Origin: Carnobacterium maltaromaticum DSM 20342
GTDB taxonomy: Bacteria > Bacillota > Bacilli > Lactobacillales > Carnobacteriaceae
Assembly (NCBI RefSeq): GCF_000744945.1
Contig: NZ_JQMX01000001.1
Span: forward strand, 3,235,130-3,299,129
Direction: 5' to 3'
Length of the DNA: 64,000 nucleotides
Position numbers and translations under genes: made by a program. Shown in pieces: positions 18,484 through 27,710 of the stretch. Every line of letters starts with the position of its first letter. Position 1 is the stretch's first letter. The notes under the pieces are model-generated. The model saw nothing but the letters and a program-made list of their open reading frames with translations. It made no database searches and was not told the origin of the DNA.

Positions 18484-19368
18484 ATGAATGCAAAAAAAGC
18501 TGATAAATTAGCTGTAGGGATTCTCTATGGAATTTCAGGAATTATTGTTTTAATTTTATTTAGCCTGCTAGCCTTTATTTTATGGCGTGGAGTACCGCAT
18601 CTTTCTTGGGAGTTTTTAACAAGTCCAGCCAAAACATTTACTAAAGGTGGCGGAATTGGGATTCAATTGTTTAACTCATTTTATTTGTTAATTTTAACTA
18701 TGTTAATTAGTGTACCGATTTCATTAGGAGCAGGGATTTATTTATCAGAGTATGCAAAGAAAAACTGGATTACGGATGTCATTAGAACTGCAATTGAAGT
18801 TTTAAGTTCATTGCCATCAATTGTCGTAGGTTTATTCGGTTTCCTAATTTTTGTTGTGCAAATGGGATTTGGATTCTCCATACTTTCAGGGGCACTAGCA
18901 TTAACTTTGTTTAACTTACCTTTACTAACTAGAACAGTCGAAGATTCTTTACGAGCAATTTCTCCAACGCAAAGAGAAGCGGGACTAGCCTTAGGATTGT
19001 CACGTTGGGAAACAGTCACAAAGATTATTACACCAGCAGCATTGCCAGGGATTTTAACTGGAATGATTTTAGCAGCAGGACGAGTTTTTGGTGAAGCAGC
19101 AGCTTTGATTTATACAGCTGGACAAAGCGCACCAGCTTTAGATTTCAGCAATTGGAATCCACTTTATATTTCAAGTCCTTTAAATCCAATGCGACCAGCG
19201 GAAACTTTGGCCGTGCATATTTGGAAAGTAAATAGTGAAGGCATTATGCCAGATGCAGCTGCTGTCTCTGCAGGTGCATCAGCAGTCTTAATTATTTCTG
19301 TATTACTATTTAACTTCCTAGCTCGTTTCTTAGGTAAATGGATTCATAAGAAAGCAACATCTGCTTAA
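18484..19368 (+). CDS. pstA: Phosphate ABC transporter permease PstA
   Basis: PstA is the second channel subunit. It has six membrane segments and the EAA loop SPTQREAGLALGLSRWETVTKIITPAALPGI. It has 294 residues, the normal length. AAGGAGCG lies within the last codons of pstC, so translation is coupled. A 250-base gap holding two structured repeats separates it from pstB, unusually long for a Pst operon. Confidence 0.93.
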   Translation: MNAKKADKLAVGILYGISGIIVLILFSLLAFILWRGVPHLSWEFLTSPAKTFTKGGGIGIQLFNSFYLLILTMLISVPISLGAGIYLSEYAKKNWITDVIRTAIEVLSSLPSIVVGLFGFLIFVVQMGFGFSILSGALALTLFNLPLLTRTVEDSLRAISPTQREAGLALGLSRWETVTKIITPAALPGILTGMILAAGRVFGEAAALIYTAGQSAPALDFSNWNPLYISSPLNPMRPAETLAVHIWKVNSEGIMPDAAAVSAGASAVLIISVLLFNFLARFLGKWIHKKATSA

Positions 19369-19377
19369 GATAGTAGT

Positions 19378-19468
19378 GAGCCGACTCGTAGAGAAAAAGA
19401 TAAAAATTCGAGAGGACAAAAAGCGTCCTATCAATTTTTCCTATTTTCTTTCCGGAGCTAAACGGCTC
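19378..19468 (+). repeat. Structured repeat, copy B, between pstA and pstB
   Basis: This copy is 91 nt, the same length as copy A. GAGCCG (19378-19383) pairs with CGGCTC (19463-19468), AAAAATT (19402-19408) with AATTTTT (19433-19439), and AGGAC (19413-19417) with GTCCT (19425-19429) around the same AAAAAGC loop. Stem sequences differ from copy A but pairing is kept, which indicates a conserved RNA or cruciform fold. Confidence 0.8.
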
Positions 19469-19498
19469 AACAAACTTTTTATCAAGGCCAGTTCTTAT

Positions 19499-19591
19499 GA
19501 GCCAGTCCCTCGGAAAAAAGATAAATTCCCAAAAAAGTAAAGAGCGACTTTTCTTGGAATTTCCTATTTTTCTGCCAGGACTAAACGGCTC
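19499..19591 (+). repeat. Structured repeat, copy C, directly upstream of pstB1
   Basis: This copy is 93 nt. GAGCC (19499-19503) pairs with GGCTC (19587-19591), AGTCC (19504-19508) with GGACT (19578-19582), and AAATTCC (19523-19529) with GGAATTT (19556-19562); the apical arm CAAAAAAGT/ACTTTTCTTG encloses AAAGAGCG. The left half and its flank are almost identical to copy A. The pstB1 ribosome binding site follows within 20 bases. Confidence 0.8.
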
Positions 19592-19621
19592 AACAAACTT
19601 TTTATATAAGGAGTGAATACT

Positions 19622-20428
19622 GTGACAGATAATGAACAGGTTGAAAGTCATATATATCGCATGAATCAAGGGCAAAATGTTGCCTTGTCAACAGATGATA
19701 TTCATGTCTGGTATGGACAAAATGAAGCAATAAAAGGCGTATCTTTAGAATTTGAAAAAAATAAAATAGCTTCATTGATAGGTCCCAGTGGATGTGGTAA
19801 ATCAACTTATTTACGTTCACTTAACCGGATGAATGATGAAATTGCTAACACAAATGTAACAGGTAAAATTATGTATCAAGGAATTGATGTTAATGCGGAT
19901 AACGTAGATGTTTATGAAATGCGCAAAAATATTGGAATGGTTTTTCAACGTCCAAATCCTTTTAGTAAATCAATTTATGAAAATATTACTTTTGCCTTGA
20001 AACGTCATGGTATTAAAGATAAACACGAGCTAGATGAGATTGTTGAAACGAGTTTAAAACAAGCGGCATTATGGGATCAAGCTAAGGATATCCTTCATAA
20101 AAGTGCTTTAGCATTATCTGGTGGACAACAACAACGTTTATGTATAGCTCGAGCAATTGCAATGAAACCAGATATTTTATTATTAGATGAACCAGCCAGT
20201 GCATTAGATCCAATTTCAACAAGTAAAGTTGAAGATACTCTTTTAGCATTAAAAGAGCACTATACAATTATTATTGTGACACACAATATGCAACAAGCAG
20301 CTCGAATTAGCGACTATACGGCGTTCTTTTATATGGGAAATGTGATAGAATATGATGAGACTAGAAAAATCTTTACACGTCCAAAAATTCAGTCAACAGA
20401 AGACTATGTATCTGGGCACTTTGGTTAG
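19622..20428 (+). CDS. pstB: Phosphate ABC transporter ATPase PstB, first copy
   Basis: PstB powers the Pst importer. Walker A is [19 protein letters not shown], the Q-loop region [15 protein letters not shown], the signature LSGGQQQR, and Walker [15 protein letters not shown] chose GTG 19622 because AAGGAG is spaced correctly; GTG 19613 is too close. It has 268 residues, with a short N-terminal extension compared with pstB2. The two pstB genes are 11 bases apart. Confidence 0.93.
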   Translation: MTDNEQVESHIYRMNQGQNVALSTDDIHVWYGQNEAIKGVSLEFEKNKIASLIGPSGCGKSTYLRSLNRMNDEIANTNVTGKIMYQGIDVNADNVDVYEMRKNIGMVFQRPNPFSKSIYENITFALKRHGIKDKHELDEIVETSLKQAALWDQAKDILHKSALALSGGQQQRLCIARAIAMKPDILLLDEPASALDPISTSKVEDTLLALKEHYTIIIVTHNMQQAARISDYTAFFYMGNVIEYDETRKIFTRPKIQSTEDYVSGHFG

Positions 20429-20439
20429 GAGGAAGTAGA

Positions 20440-21204
20440 TTGGATCAAAAAGAATATGTCATTGAATCATCAGATGTACATTTATATTACGGTAAAAATG
20501 AAGCTTTAAAAGGTGTTTCACTAAACTTTGAACCCAAAGGTATTACTGCTTTAATAGGACCAAGTGGTTGTGGTAAATCAACTTATCTAAGAACTTTAAA
20601 CCGGATGAACGATTTAATCCCAGATGTAACGATTACTGGAAATGTATTATTAAAAGGTGAAAATATTTATGGACCTAAAATGGATACAGTTAAGTTAAGA
20701 AAACAGGTTGGCATGGTTTTTCAACAACCTAATCCATTTCCGTTTTCTATCTATGATAATGTAACCTATGGTTTAAGAATTGCTGGAATGAACGATAAAG
20801 AAAAATTAGATCAGATTGTTGAAGAAAGCTTAAGAAAAGCCGCTGTTTGGGATGATGTAAAAGATAAATTAAATAAAAGTGCGCTTTCGTTATCAGGTGG
20901 CCAACAACAACGTGTCTGTATTGCACGTGTTTTAGCTATTGAACCAGAAGTTATTTTGTTAGATGAACCAACAAGTGCCTTAGATCCTGTTTCTAGTGGT
21001 AAAATTGAAAATATGTTGCTAGAATTGAAAGAATATTATACCATGATAATGGTAACACATAATATGCAACAGGCATCGCGTATTTCAGATAGAACAGCTT
21101 TCTTCTTACAAGGGAATCTAATCGAAGCTGGTGATACACGCCAAATTTTTGTAAACCCAAAAGAAAAGGAAACGGATGACTACATTTCTGGACGTTTTGG
21201 TTAA
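20440..21204 (+). CDS. pstB: Phosphate ABC transporter ATPase PstB, second copy
   Basis: This second PstB has 254 residues and starts at TTG after AGGAGG. Walker [35 protein letters not shown], signature LSGGQQQR and Walker [14 protein letters not shown] are all intact, so both ATPases should be active. It has the canonical Q-loop QQPNPFP, whereas the first copy reads QRPNPFS. Two tandem pstB genes are known in several Firmicutes; whether they form homodimers or a heterodimer cannot be told here. Confidence 0.93.
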   Translation: MDQKEYVIESSDVHLYYGKNEALKGVSLNFEPKGITALIGPSGCGKSTYLRTLNRMNDLIPDVTITGNVLLKGENIYGPKMDTVKLRKQVGMVFQQPNPFPFSIYDNVTYGLRIAGMNDKEKLDQIVEESLRKAAVWDDVKDKLNKSALSLSGGQQQRVCIARVLAIEPEVILLDEPTSALDPVSSGKIENMLLELKEYYTMIMVTHNMQQASRISDRTAFFLQGNLIEAGDTRQIFVNPKEKETDDYISGRFG

Positions 21205-21242
21205 GATAAAATAAACGAGTAAAATAAAGGAGGAATCATTAA

Positions 21243-21911
21243 ATGAGACGTGTCTTTGAGGAAGAATTAAACGATTTACATTTACGCTTTTCAGAAATGG
21301 GTATGATGGTAAATGAAGCTATCTATAAATCTGTTAAAGCTTTTATTAATCATGATAAGGAATTGGCCTCTGAGGTTATAAAAAGTGACCAAGCCATAAA
21401 TGCACGCGAGTTAGATTTAGAAAAACGTAGCTTTGAAATGATTGCTTTGCAACAGCCAGTTACAACTGATTTACGTATTATTGTAACGGTTATGAAAGCT
21501 AGCTCAGATTTAGAGAGAATGGCAGATCATGCAGTTAGTATTGCTAAATCTACGATTCGTGTAAAAGGGAATAAACGCATTCCAGAAATTGAGGCAGAAA
21601 TTGCTGAAATGGCCGATAAAGTTAAAGTAATGGTGGAAGATGTACTGGAAGCTTATGTTAAAAATGATGCCAAAAGAGCGAAAAAAATTGCTGCTATGGA
21701 TTCTGAAGTAGATATTTATTTCAAAAAAATCTATAAAAATTGTATTGAAGAAATGAAGAGTAACTCTGAAATCGTTGTTGGAGCTTCTGATTATATGTTA
21801 GTAGCTGGTTATTTAGAACGAATTGGTGACTACGTAACAAATATCTGTGAGTGGATTGTTTATCTTTCTACAGGTAAAGTATCTGAATTAAATTCTACAA
21901 ATAAAAAATAA
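21243..21911 (+). CDS. phoU: Phosphate signalling protein PhoU
   Basis: PhoU is a helical-bundle protein that couples Pst transport activity to PhoR and restrains phosphate uptake. Two PhoU repeats are visible, the first with MKASSDLERMADHAVSIA and the second with AGYLERIGDYVTNICEW. The E-x-x-x-D/E residues in both are metal-binding. It has 222 residues and AAAGGAGG precedes the ATG. It is the last gene of the block, closed by a terminator. Confidence 0.93.
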   Translation: MRRVFEEELNDLHLRFSEMGMMVNEAIYKSVKAFINHDKELASEVIKSDQAINARELDLEKRSFEMIALQQPVTTDLRIIVTVMKASSDLERMADHAVSIAKSTIRVKGNKRIPEIEAEIAEMADKVKVMVEDVLEAYVKNDAKRAKKIAAMDSEVDIYFKKIYKNCIEEMKSNSEIVVGASDYMLVAGYLERIGDYVTNICEWIVYLSTGKVSELNSTNKK

Positions 21912-21915
21912 AATA

Positions 21916-21955
21916 AAAATCATCCTCAGCGTTTAGCTAGAGGATGATTTTTTAT
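21916..21955 (+). terminator. Terminator after phoU
   Basis: AAAATCATCCTC (21916-21927) pairs with GAGGATGATTTT (21940-21951), followed by further T residues. Confidence 0.88.
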
Positions 21956-21988
21956 TTCCGGGGAAATAAGTGTATAAAACGAGTTACT

Positions 21989-22016
21989 TTGAAAAGTCGT
22001 TACAATTTGGTATGAT
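21989..22016 (+). promoter_or_regulatory. Promoter of the MazF-like/AlbA_2 fusion gene
   Basis: TTGAAA (21989-21994) and TATGAT (22011-22016) are 16 bp apart. The transcript start would lie about 25 bases before the gene. Confidence 0.6.
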
Positions 22017-22048
22017 TTAAAGAGAAGTAAGTCTGGCGAGGAGGAGCT

Positions 22049-22927
22049 GTGGTGCAAAATAATTTGAGTCTTCCTAATGAAGAGATTATTTACCGTGGGG
22101 ATATATACTTAGGTAAAGAAGGGGCTAAATTTTGGCAGCGTCCCGTGGTTGTTTTACAAAATCAAACACTAAACAATTTGTTGAACACAGTGGTTGTTTT
22201 ACCTTTAAGTAATTTGATTCCGAGGAAAATTTTAGCAACACAGTTTATTCTAACTCCAAAAGAAACTGGTTTAACAACAGTTCAGTTATTAGATTTAGCG
22301 AAAATTGTTAGTATCCCTAAAGCGGATTTAGATCAACGAGTAGGGACATTAAGTCCTGAAATCTTAAAACAAATTAATACAGGTTTATCTTTTTTAACAG
22401 GAATTGCTGAAGAAAGTGAGTTTGAGCGTCAAATTGAACAAACTTTTCGTTACCTATATTTAAAAGAGGTCCCCTATTTTGAAGATTTAGATCATGAATT
22501 TAAAGATGTAACAAGACAAACACCTAAAAATGCGATTCGGAATTTAAGTAGTTATGCCACCGCTTTTTTAAATAGCCGAGGTGGAAGTATTTATTATGGG
22601 ATTGATGATGATGGGCGCGTAACAGGATTTAAAGCACAAAGAAGTGAATTAGATGAATTAAAAAAAGATATGTATAGCATTTTAGAAACGATCGAACCTA
22701 AAATTAGCGGAGATAATTACTTGATCAGATTTCATGAAGTTTATTTGAATGAAGAAGAACTATTTCCCGATATGTATGTTTTAGAAGTTGTTGTGCCGAA
22801 TCGAAGTCGCTTAAATGAAGTTTTTTTTGATCATGGCTCAGATGTATATCTTAAGTTAGATGGAATTCGTAAAAAATTAAAAGGCTCAGAAATTGTCGAT
22901 TTTATTTTAAGAAAAAAAATGCCATAG
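22049..22927 (+). CDS. MazF/PemK-like domain fused to an AlbA_2 (Schlafen-type) domain
   Basis: Two domains are joined. Residues ~12-125 look like the MazF/PemK fold: EIIYRGDIYLG, then RPVVVLQNQTLNNLLNTVVVLPLS, then LLDLAKIVSIPKADLDQRVGTLSPEIL. Residues ~148-285 are an AlbA_2 (Schlafen AAA-4-type) domain: FEDLDHEFKDVTR, then ATAFLNSRGGSIYYGIDDDGRVTGF. MazF proteins cut RNA and AlbA_2 domains bind or cut nucleic acids, so an RNA-directed role is plausible but inferred. No antitoxin-like gene lies next to it. GAGGAGGAG precedes GTG 22049; GTG 22052 is also possible. It has 292 residues. Confidence 0.7.
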   Translation: MVQNNLSLPNEEIIYRGDIYLGKEGAKFWQRPVVVLQNQTLNNLLNTVVVLPLSNLIPRKILATQFILTPKETGLTTVQLLDLAKIVSIPKADLDQRVGTLSPEILKQINTGLSFLTGIAEESEFERQIEQTFRYLYLKEVPYFEDLDHEFKDVTRQTPKNAIRNLSSYATAFLNSRGGSIYYGIDDDGRVTGFKAQRSELDELKKDMYSILETIEPKISGDNYLIRFHEVYLNEEELFPDMYVLEVVVPNRSRLNEVFFDHGSDVYLKLDGIRKKLKGSEIVDFILRKKMP

Positions 22928-22987
22928 TGACAGGTAAGAGAATTTATGGTAGGATAGTAAAAATTTAACAATGAAAGGATGATATCA

Positions 22988-23629
22988 ATGGGGATGCATC
23001 AATATATTAAAAGTTTAAGTGATTTAGAAAATATTATTCGTTGTCCAGGTAAATTTAAATATGAGGACCATTCAGTTGCTTCACACTCCTTTAAAGTGAC
23101 TCAAATTGCTCAATTTTTAGGCACTGTAGAGGAGCAGGCTGGGAAAGAAGTCAATTGGCGTTCGTTATATGAAAAAGCCTTGAATCATGATTATACAGAA
23201 CTATTTATTGGCGATATTAAAACGCCAGTAAAATATGCAACACCAGCTTTGCGGGAAATGTTAGCAGATGTTGAAGAATCGATGATGGAGAATTTTGTGC
23301 AAAGAGAGATTCCAGAAGAGTTTCAAGCAGTTTATTTAGATCGATTGAAAGAAGGAAAAGATGGTAGTTTAGAAGGCCAAATTTTGTCCGTTGCTGATAA
23401 AGTTGATTTGCTTTATGAGTCTTTTGGTGAGATTCAAAAAGGTAATCCTGAAAATGTCTTTACAGAAATATATGAAGAGTCTCTTAAAACAATTTTGGAG
23501 TTTAAACATTTGAAAAGTGTTCAATATTTTTTAGAGGCTATTTTACCAGATCTTTTAAGTGGTGACTTCACAAATCAAGCTCAATTACAAAAAATTTCTC
23601 AGAAAATTTTAACAGATACTAAAATATGA
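22988..23629 (+). CDS. HD-domain phosphohydrolase, YfbR-like
   Basis: This is a metal-dependent HD-superfamily protein of 213 residues, like YfbR 5'-deoxynucleotidases that remove phosphate from deoxynucleoside monophosphates. The metal ligands are visible as His33 (VASHSFKV), His67-Asp68 (NHDYTELFIGDIKTP) and the later Asp in SVADKVDLL. I chose ATG 22988 from its spacing to AAAGGA; ATG 22979 overlaps that site. The substrate is not determined by sequence. It lies 60 bases after the fusion gene and may share its transcript. Confidence 0.75.
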   Translation: MGMHQYIKSLSDLENIIRCPGKFKYEDHSVASHSFKVTQIAQFLGTVEEQAGKEVNWRSLYEKALNHDYTELFIGDIKTPVKYATPALREMLADVEESMMENFVQREIPEEFQAVYLDRLKEGKDGSLEGQILSVADKVDLLYESFGEIQKGNPENVFTEIYEESLKTILEFKHLKSVQYFLEAILPDLLSGDFTNQAQLQKISQKILTDTKI

Positions 23630-23682
23630 ACAAACGTTCGCAAAAGAAACTGATTTGTGGTAAACTGAATGAGTAGAAAAAG

Positions 23683-23709
23683 AAATGAGGGCTAGTCTCT
23701 CATTTTTTG
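23683..23709 (+). terminator. Short terminator before uvrA
   Basis: AATGAG pairs with CTCATT across a 9-nt loop, followed by six T residues. The stem is short, so termination may be partial. Confidence 0.5.
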
Positions 23710-23762
23710 TTGTTACTAAAAATTAAATTGAATTAAAAACTAATCATAAAGGAAGTAAGTCG

Positions 23763-26612
23763 ATGGTAAATGATAAAATTGTTGTTCATGGTGCACGTTC
23801 TCATAACTTAAAAAATATTGATGTAACTATTCCTCGCGATAAATTAGTCGTTTTAACAGGGTTATCAGGATCTGGGAAAAGCTCGCTTGCTTTTGATACC
23901 TTATATGCTGAAGGGCAGCGTCGTTACGTAGAAAGTTTATCTGCCTATGCTCGTCAGTTTTTAGGTCAGATGGATAAACCCGATGTTGATAGTATTGATG
24001 GGCTCAGTCCTGCAATCTCAATTGATCAAAAAACAACAAGCAGAAATCCTCGTTCAACAGTTGGAACAGTTACTGAAATCAATGATTATTTGCGATTGCT
24101 TTATGCTCGTGTTGGACATCCGATTTGTCCAAATGATGGAACTGAAATTAGTAGTCAATCGGTTGAACAAATGGTTGACCGTGTACTAGAGTTGCCGGAA
24201 AAAACAAAGTTACAAATATTAGCTCCAGTTGTAGTGGGTAAAAAAGGGCAGCATAAAAAAGTTTTTGAGATGATTAAACGTGAAGGTTATGTTCGTTTAC
24301 GAGTGGATCAAGAGATGTATGATATTTCTGAAGAAATTGAGTTAGATAAAAATAAAAAACATAACATTGAAATTATTATAGACCGGATTGTAATTAAAGA
24401 AGGTATCCGTTCCCGTTTATTTGATTCGTTTGAAGCTGCCTTGCGTCTTGCAGAAGGCTATGCCATTGCCGATATTATTGATGGGGAAGAAATGCTGTTT
24501 AGCGAACATTATGCATGTCCTTATTGTGGTTTCACAGTTGGAGAACTAGAGCCGCGTTTATTTTCATTTAACGCTCCTTTTGGTGCTTGTCCAGACTGTG
24601 ACGGCTTGGGAATGAAATTAGAGGTTGATTTAGACTTAGTTGTTCCAGATCCTAATTTAACTCTTCGTGAAGGTGCAATTGCACCATGGAATCCTATTAG
24701 TTCGAATTATTATCCGCAAATGCTAGAACAAGCGTGTCAATATTTTAAAATTGATATGGATAAACCTTATAAAAAACTAACTGAACATCAAAAGGATTTT
24801 ATTCTAAATGGATCTCAAGGAAAGAAATTTCATTTTCATTATGAAAATGATTTTGGTGGCGTTCGAGATGTAGATATTGTTTTTGAAGGTGTTGTACGCA
24901 ATTTATCACGCCGTCATGATGAAACAAATAGTGATTTTACACGTGATCAAATGCGCACATATATGACTGAATTACCTTGTCAAACGTGTCATGGACTACG
25001 CCTTAATCGTCAAGCTCGTTCTGTTAAAATTAATGGAACGGATATTGGAGAAGTTTGTGAGTTAGCAATTGGAGATGCAGTTAGCTTTTTTGACAAAATC
25101 ACTTTATCTGATCAAGAAAAACTTATTGCTAAACCAATTTTAAAGGAAGTTCACTCAAGGCTCAATTTTCTTGAAAATGTAGGGTTAGAGTATTTAACTT
25201 TGAGCCGAACAGCCGGAACATTGTCTGGTGGTGAAGCACAAAGGATTCGTTTAGCAACTCAAATTGGTTCAAATCTTTCAGGTGTATTATATATTTTAGA
25301 TGAACCTTCAATCGGATTGCATCAAAGAGATAATGACCGTTTAATTGGTTCACTAAAGAAAATGCGTGATTTAGGGAATACATTAATTGTTGTTGAACAT
25401 GATGAAGATACTATGCGTGAAGCAGATTATCTAATTGATATCGGACCAGGAGCTGGTGAAAAAGGTGGCGAAATCATTGCAAGTGGTACGCCTGAAGAAG
25501 TAGCAAATAATCCAAAGTCATTGACGGGAGATTATCTATCGGGTAAAAAATTTATTCCAGTACCAGAAAAACGTCGGAAAGAAAATCTAGGGAAAATTCG
25601 GATTACAGGTGCAACTGAAAATAATTTAAAGAATGTTACTGTTGATTTTCCTTTAGGACGATTTGTTGCTGTGACAGGAGTATCTGGTTCAGGTAAAAGT
25701 ACTTTAGTAAATAGCATTTTGAAGCGAGCGTTAGCGAAGGAGCTAAATCGTAATAAGCATAAACCAGGTAAGTTTAAAAAAATGACCGGGTTTGAAAAGT
25801 TAGAAAAAGTCATTAACATTGATCAAAGTCCTATTGGTCGTACACCACGAAGTAATCCGGCAACCTATACAAGCGTTTTTGATGATATGCGTGATTTGTT
25901 TGCTCAAACTAATGAAGCTAAAATTCGTGGTTATAAAAAAGGACGTTTTAGTTTTAACGTCAAAGGTGGACGCTGTGAAGCTTGCCGCGGAGATGGAATT
26001 TTAAAAATTGAAATGCATTTCTTGCCAGATGTCTATGTTCCTTGTGAGGTTTGTCATGGAACGAGATATAACTCTGAAACACTAGAAGTACACTATAAAG
26101 GAAAAAATATTTCTGAGATTTTAAATATGACTGTTGAAGAAGCTGTTGAATTTTTTGAACACATCCCTAAAATTCATCGGAAATTAGCAACAATTGTCGA
26201 TGTAGGACTGGGCTATGTAACTCTAGGACAGCCTGCTACAACCCTTTCTGGTGGAGAAGCGCAAAGAATGAAGTTAGCGAGTGAGTTGCACAAAAAATCT
26301 AATGGCGATAATTTTTATATTTTAGATGAACCTACAACTGGCTTGCATACTGATGATATTGCCAGACTTTTAGTCGTATTAAACCGACTTGTTGAAACTG
26401 GGAATACGGTGCTAGTGATTGAACACAATCTAGATGTTATTAAAACAGCTGATTATTTAATTGATTTAGGTCCAGAAGGTGGAGCCGGTGGCGGAATGAT
26501 TGTTGCTAAAGGAACACCTGAAGATGTAGCGAAGGTAGCTGAAAGTTATACAGGACGCTATTTAGCGCCAATATTAAAACGTGATAAAGATCGTACGACG
26601 AAATTAAGCTAG
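23763..26612 (+). CDS. uvrA: Excinuclease ABC subunit A
   Basis: UvrA recognises damaged DNA and loads UvrB in nucleotide excision repair. It contains two ABC ATPase halves: Walker [21 protein letters not shown] in the first and [13 protein letters not shown] in the second, each with a signature ([24 protein letters not shown]). Zinc-finger cysteine pairs CPYCGF...CPDC and CEAC...CEVC are intact. It has 949 residues, full length. AAAGGAAG precedes the ATG. uvrB, often its neighbour, is not in this window. Confidence 0.97.
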   Translation: MVNDKIVVHGARSHNLKNIDVTIPRDKLVVLTGLSGSGKSSLAFDTLYAEGQRRYVESLSAYARQFLGQMDKPDVDSIDGLSPAISIDQKTTSRNPRSTVGTVTEINDYLRLLYARVGHPICPNDGTEISSQSVEQMVDRVLELPEKTKLQILAPVVVGKKGQHKKVFEMIKREGYVRLRVDQEMYDISEEIELDKNKKHNIEIIIDRIVIKEGIRSRLFDSFEAALRLAEGYAIADIIDGEEMLFSEHYACPYCGFTVGELEPRLFSFNAPFGACPDCDGLGMKLEVDLDLVVPDPNLTLREGAIAPWNPISSNYYPQMLEQACQYFKIDMDKPYKKLTEHQKDFILNGSQGKKFHFHYENDFGGVRDVDIVFEGVVRNLSRRHDETNSDFTRDQMRTYMTELPCQTCHGLRLNRQARSVKINGTDIGEVCELAIGDAVSFFDKITLSDQEKLIAKPILKEVHSRLNFLENVGLEYLTLSRTAGTLSGGEAQRIRLATQIGSNLSGVLYILDEPSIGLHQRDNDRLIGSLKKMRDLGNTLIVVEHDEDTMREADYLIDIGPGAGEKGGEIIASGTPEEVANNPKSLTGDYLSGKKFIPVPEKRRKENLGKIRITGATENNLKNVTVDFPLGRFVAVTGVSGSGKSTLVNSILKRALAKELNRNKHKPGKFKKMTGFEKLEKVINIDQSPIGRTPRSNPATYTSVFDDMRDLFAQTNEAKIRGYKKGRFSFNVKGGRCEACRGDGILKIEMHFLPDVYVPCEVCHGTRYNSETLEVHYKGKNISEILNMTVEEAVEFFEHIPKIHRKLATIVDVGLGYVTLGQPATTLSGGEAQRMKLASELHKKSNGDNFYILDEPTTGLHTDDIARLLVVLNRLVETGNTVLVIEHNLDVIKTADYLIDLGPEGGAGGGMIVAKGTPEDVAKVAESYTGRYLAPILKRDKDRTTKLS

Positions 26613-26624
26613 ATTCAGTCAGTC

Positions 26625-26677
26625 AAACATTCATTTTTACTAAGGCGAGTTGCCTTTGGTAGAAATGAATGTTTTTT
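26625..26677 (+). terminator. Terminator after uvrA
   Basis: AAACATTCATTT (26625-26636) pairs with AAATGAATGTTT (26663-26674), the stem extending inward to AAGGC/GCCTT and ending in TTTTTT. Confidence 0.88.
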
Positions 26678-26908
26678 GTTTGTAAGCATTTGACCAGTAT
26701 CAAAGTACCATTCATGTTAAAATAGTAAGAAAGAAGAACTCTGACTCAAGAATGAATAAAAACTCCCTCTTAAGTCTGATGGCAATTTGATAAATTACTG
26801 GCATAATAGGAGTATAGCAAGAAGATAACCTTACTTGCATCAATAAATAGTTGTCGATGTCACTGGATAATCAATCATAGATAAAAAAATTGAAGGAGGA
26901 AAATTATT

Positions 26909-27526
26909 ATGAGTCAAAAAGAGAGAATTTTAAATTTAGTCAAAGAAGGATTAATTACTGCAGAAGAGGCTTTAGTATTACTAGAGAATGAGGCTAAAGC
27001 ACCTGAGGAAAATAAGACTGAAACCTTTGTAGAAGAACCAAAAGAATCAGAGGATTGGAAAGAAACTGTGAATGAAACAGTTAATCAAGTAACTGAAAAA
27101 GTCACAGAAGCAAGTGCTCATGTGAGTAAATTTGCTAAAAAAACATTAGATTCAGTGAATGAACATTTAGATTGGAAAGATTTAACCGTTAAAGTACCAC
27201 ATTTGACGTCAACAACATTCACTCACCAGTTTAGCTATTCAGAAGTAGAATCAAAAGTTATTGATTTAAAAGTATTTAATGGAGATGTTATTTTCAAAAA
27301 TGGTTTTAGTTCAGATTTGAAAATTGATGTAGATGTTAAAATTTATGGAAAAGTGGATGTAGAGGAAAAACCTTTAGAACTATTTTTAGAACGTAGCACA
27401 ATTGAAACGAAAGATGGAATATTAACTTTCCATGTACCAAGTAAATTGGTTCGTTGTAATGTCGTTGTGTATTTGCCACAGAGAGAATATGAAGTCCGTT
27501 TTAATCGTAATCCAATTACAAAATAA
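26909..27526 (+). CDS. Short LiaX-like paralogue (DUF4097)
   Basis: This 205-residue protein matches the N-terminal helical segment and the first part of the beta-domain of LiaX, encoded next. Both open with a KERIL-LVKEG-I--EEALVLLEN segment, and FLERSTIE...LTFHVP is shared. It lacks the acidic coiled segment of LiaX and ends soon after VVYLPQREYE, where LiaX continues for about 170 more residues. No remnant of the missing part follows, and the gene has its own GGAGG site, so it looks like a stable short paralogue rather than fresh damage. It could bind LiaX or the same ligand; that is inference. Confidence 0.75.
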   Translation: MSQKERILNLVKEGLITAEEALVLLENEAKAPEENKTETFVEEPKESEDWKETVNETVNQVTEKVTEASAHVSKFAKKTLDSVNEHLDWKDLTVKVPHLTSTTFTHQFSYSEVESKVIDLKVFNGDVIFKNGFSSDLKIDVDVKIYGKVDVEEKPLELFLERSTIETKDGILTFHVPSKLVRCNVVVYLPQREYEVRFNRNPITK

Positions 27527-27580
27527 AGAGTAGATATAGGTAACATTTAAGTTCAGCCTATATGCTGAAAGATAAATCAT

Positions 27581-27702
27581 TCTAAAGTCCTATGACATTT
27601 TCTACAATGAAGAGGATAATATAATTATAGTAAGAAGTAAAACTTGCTTAATGAAATTAAAATGAATCAATTGAAAGTAAATAGATAGGACTTAGAGGGA
27701 GG
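27581..27702 (+). promoter_or_regulatory. liaX promoter region with inverted repeat
   Basis: TATAAT lies at 27620-27625 with no good -35, as expected for an activator-dependent promoter. TCTAAAGTCCTAT (27581-27593) and ATAGGACTTAGA (27685-27696) are inverted copies differing by one extra A. The second arm touches the GAGGGAGG ribosome binding site. A LiaR-type regulator is the obvious candidate, but no lia two-component genes are in view. Confidence 0.4.
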
Positions 27703-27710
27703 AAACAATC

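Noticed and set aside
19310..19675. A minus-strand ORF of 121 codons with internally repeated KKFVEPFS segments.
   Set aside because: It is the reverse translation of the tandem structured repeats plus the ends of pstA and pstB1, and it has no ribosome binding site.
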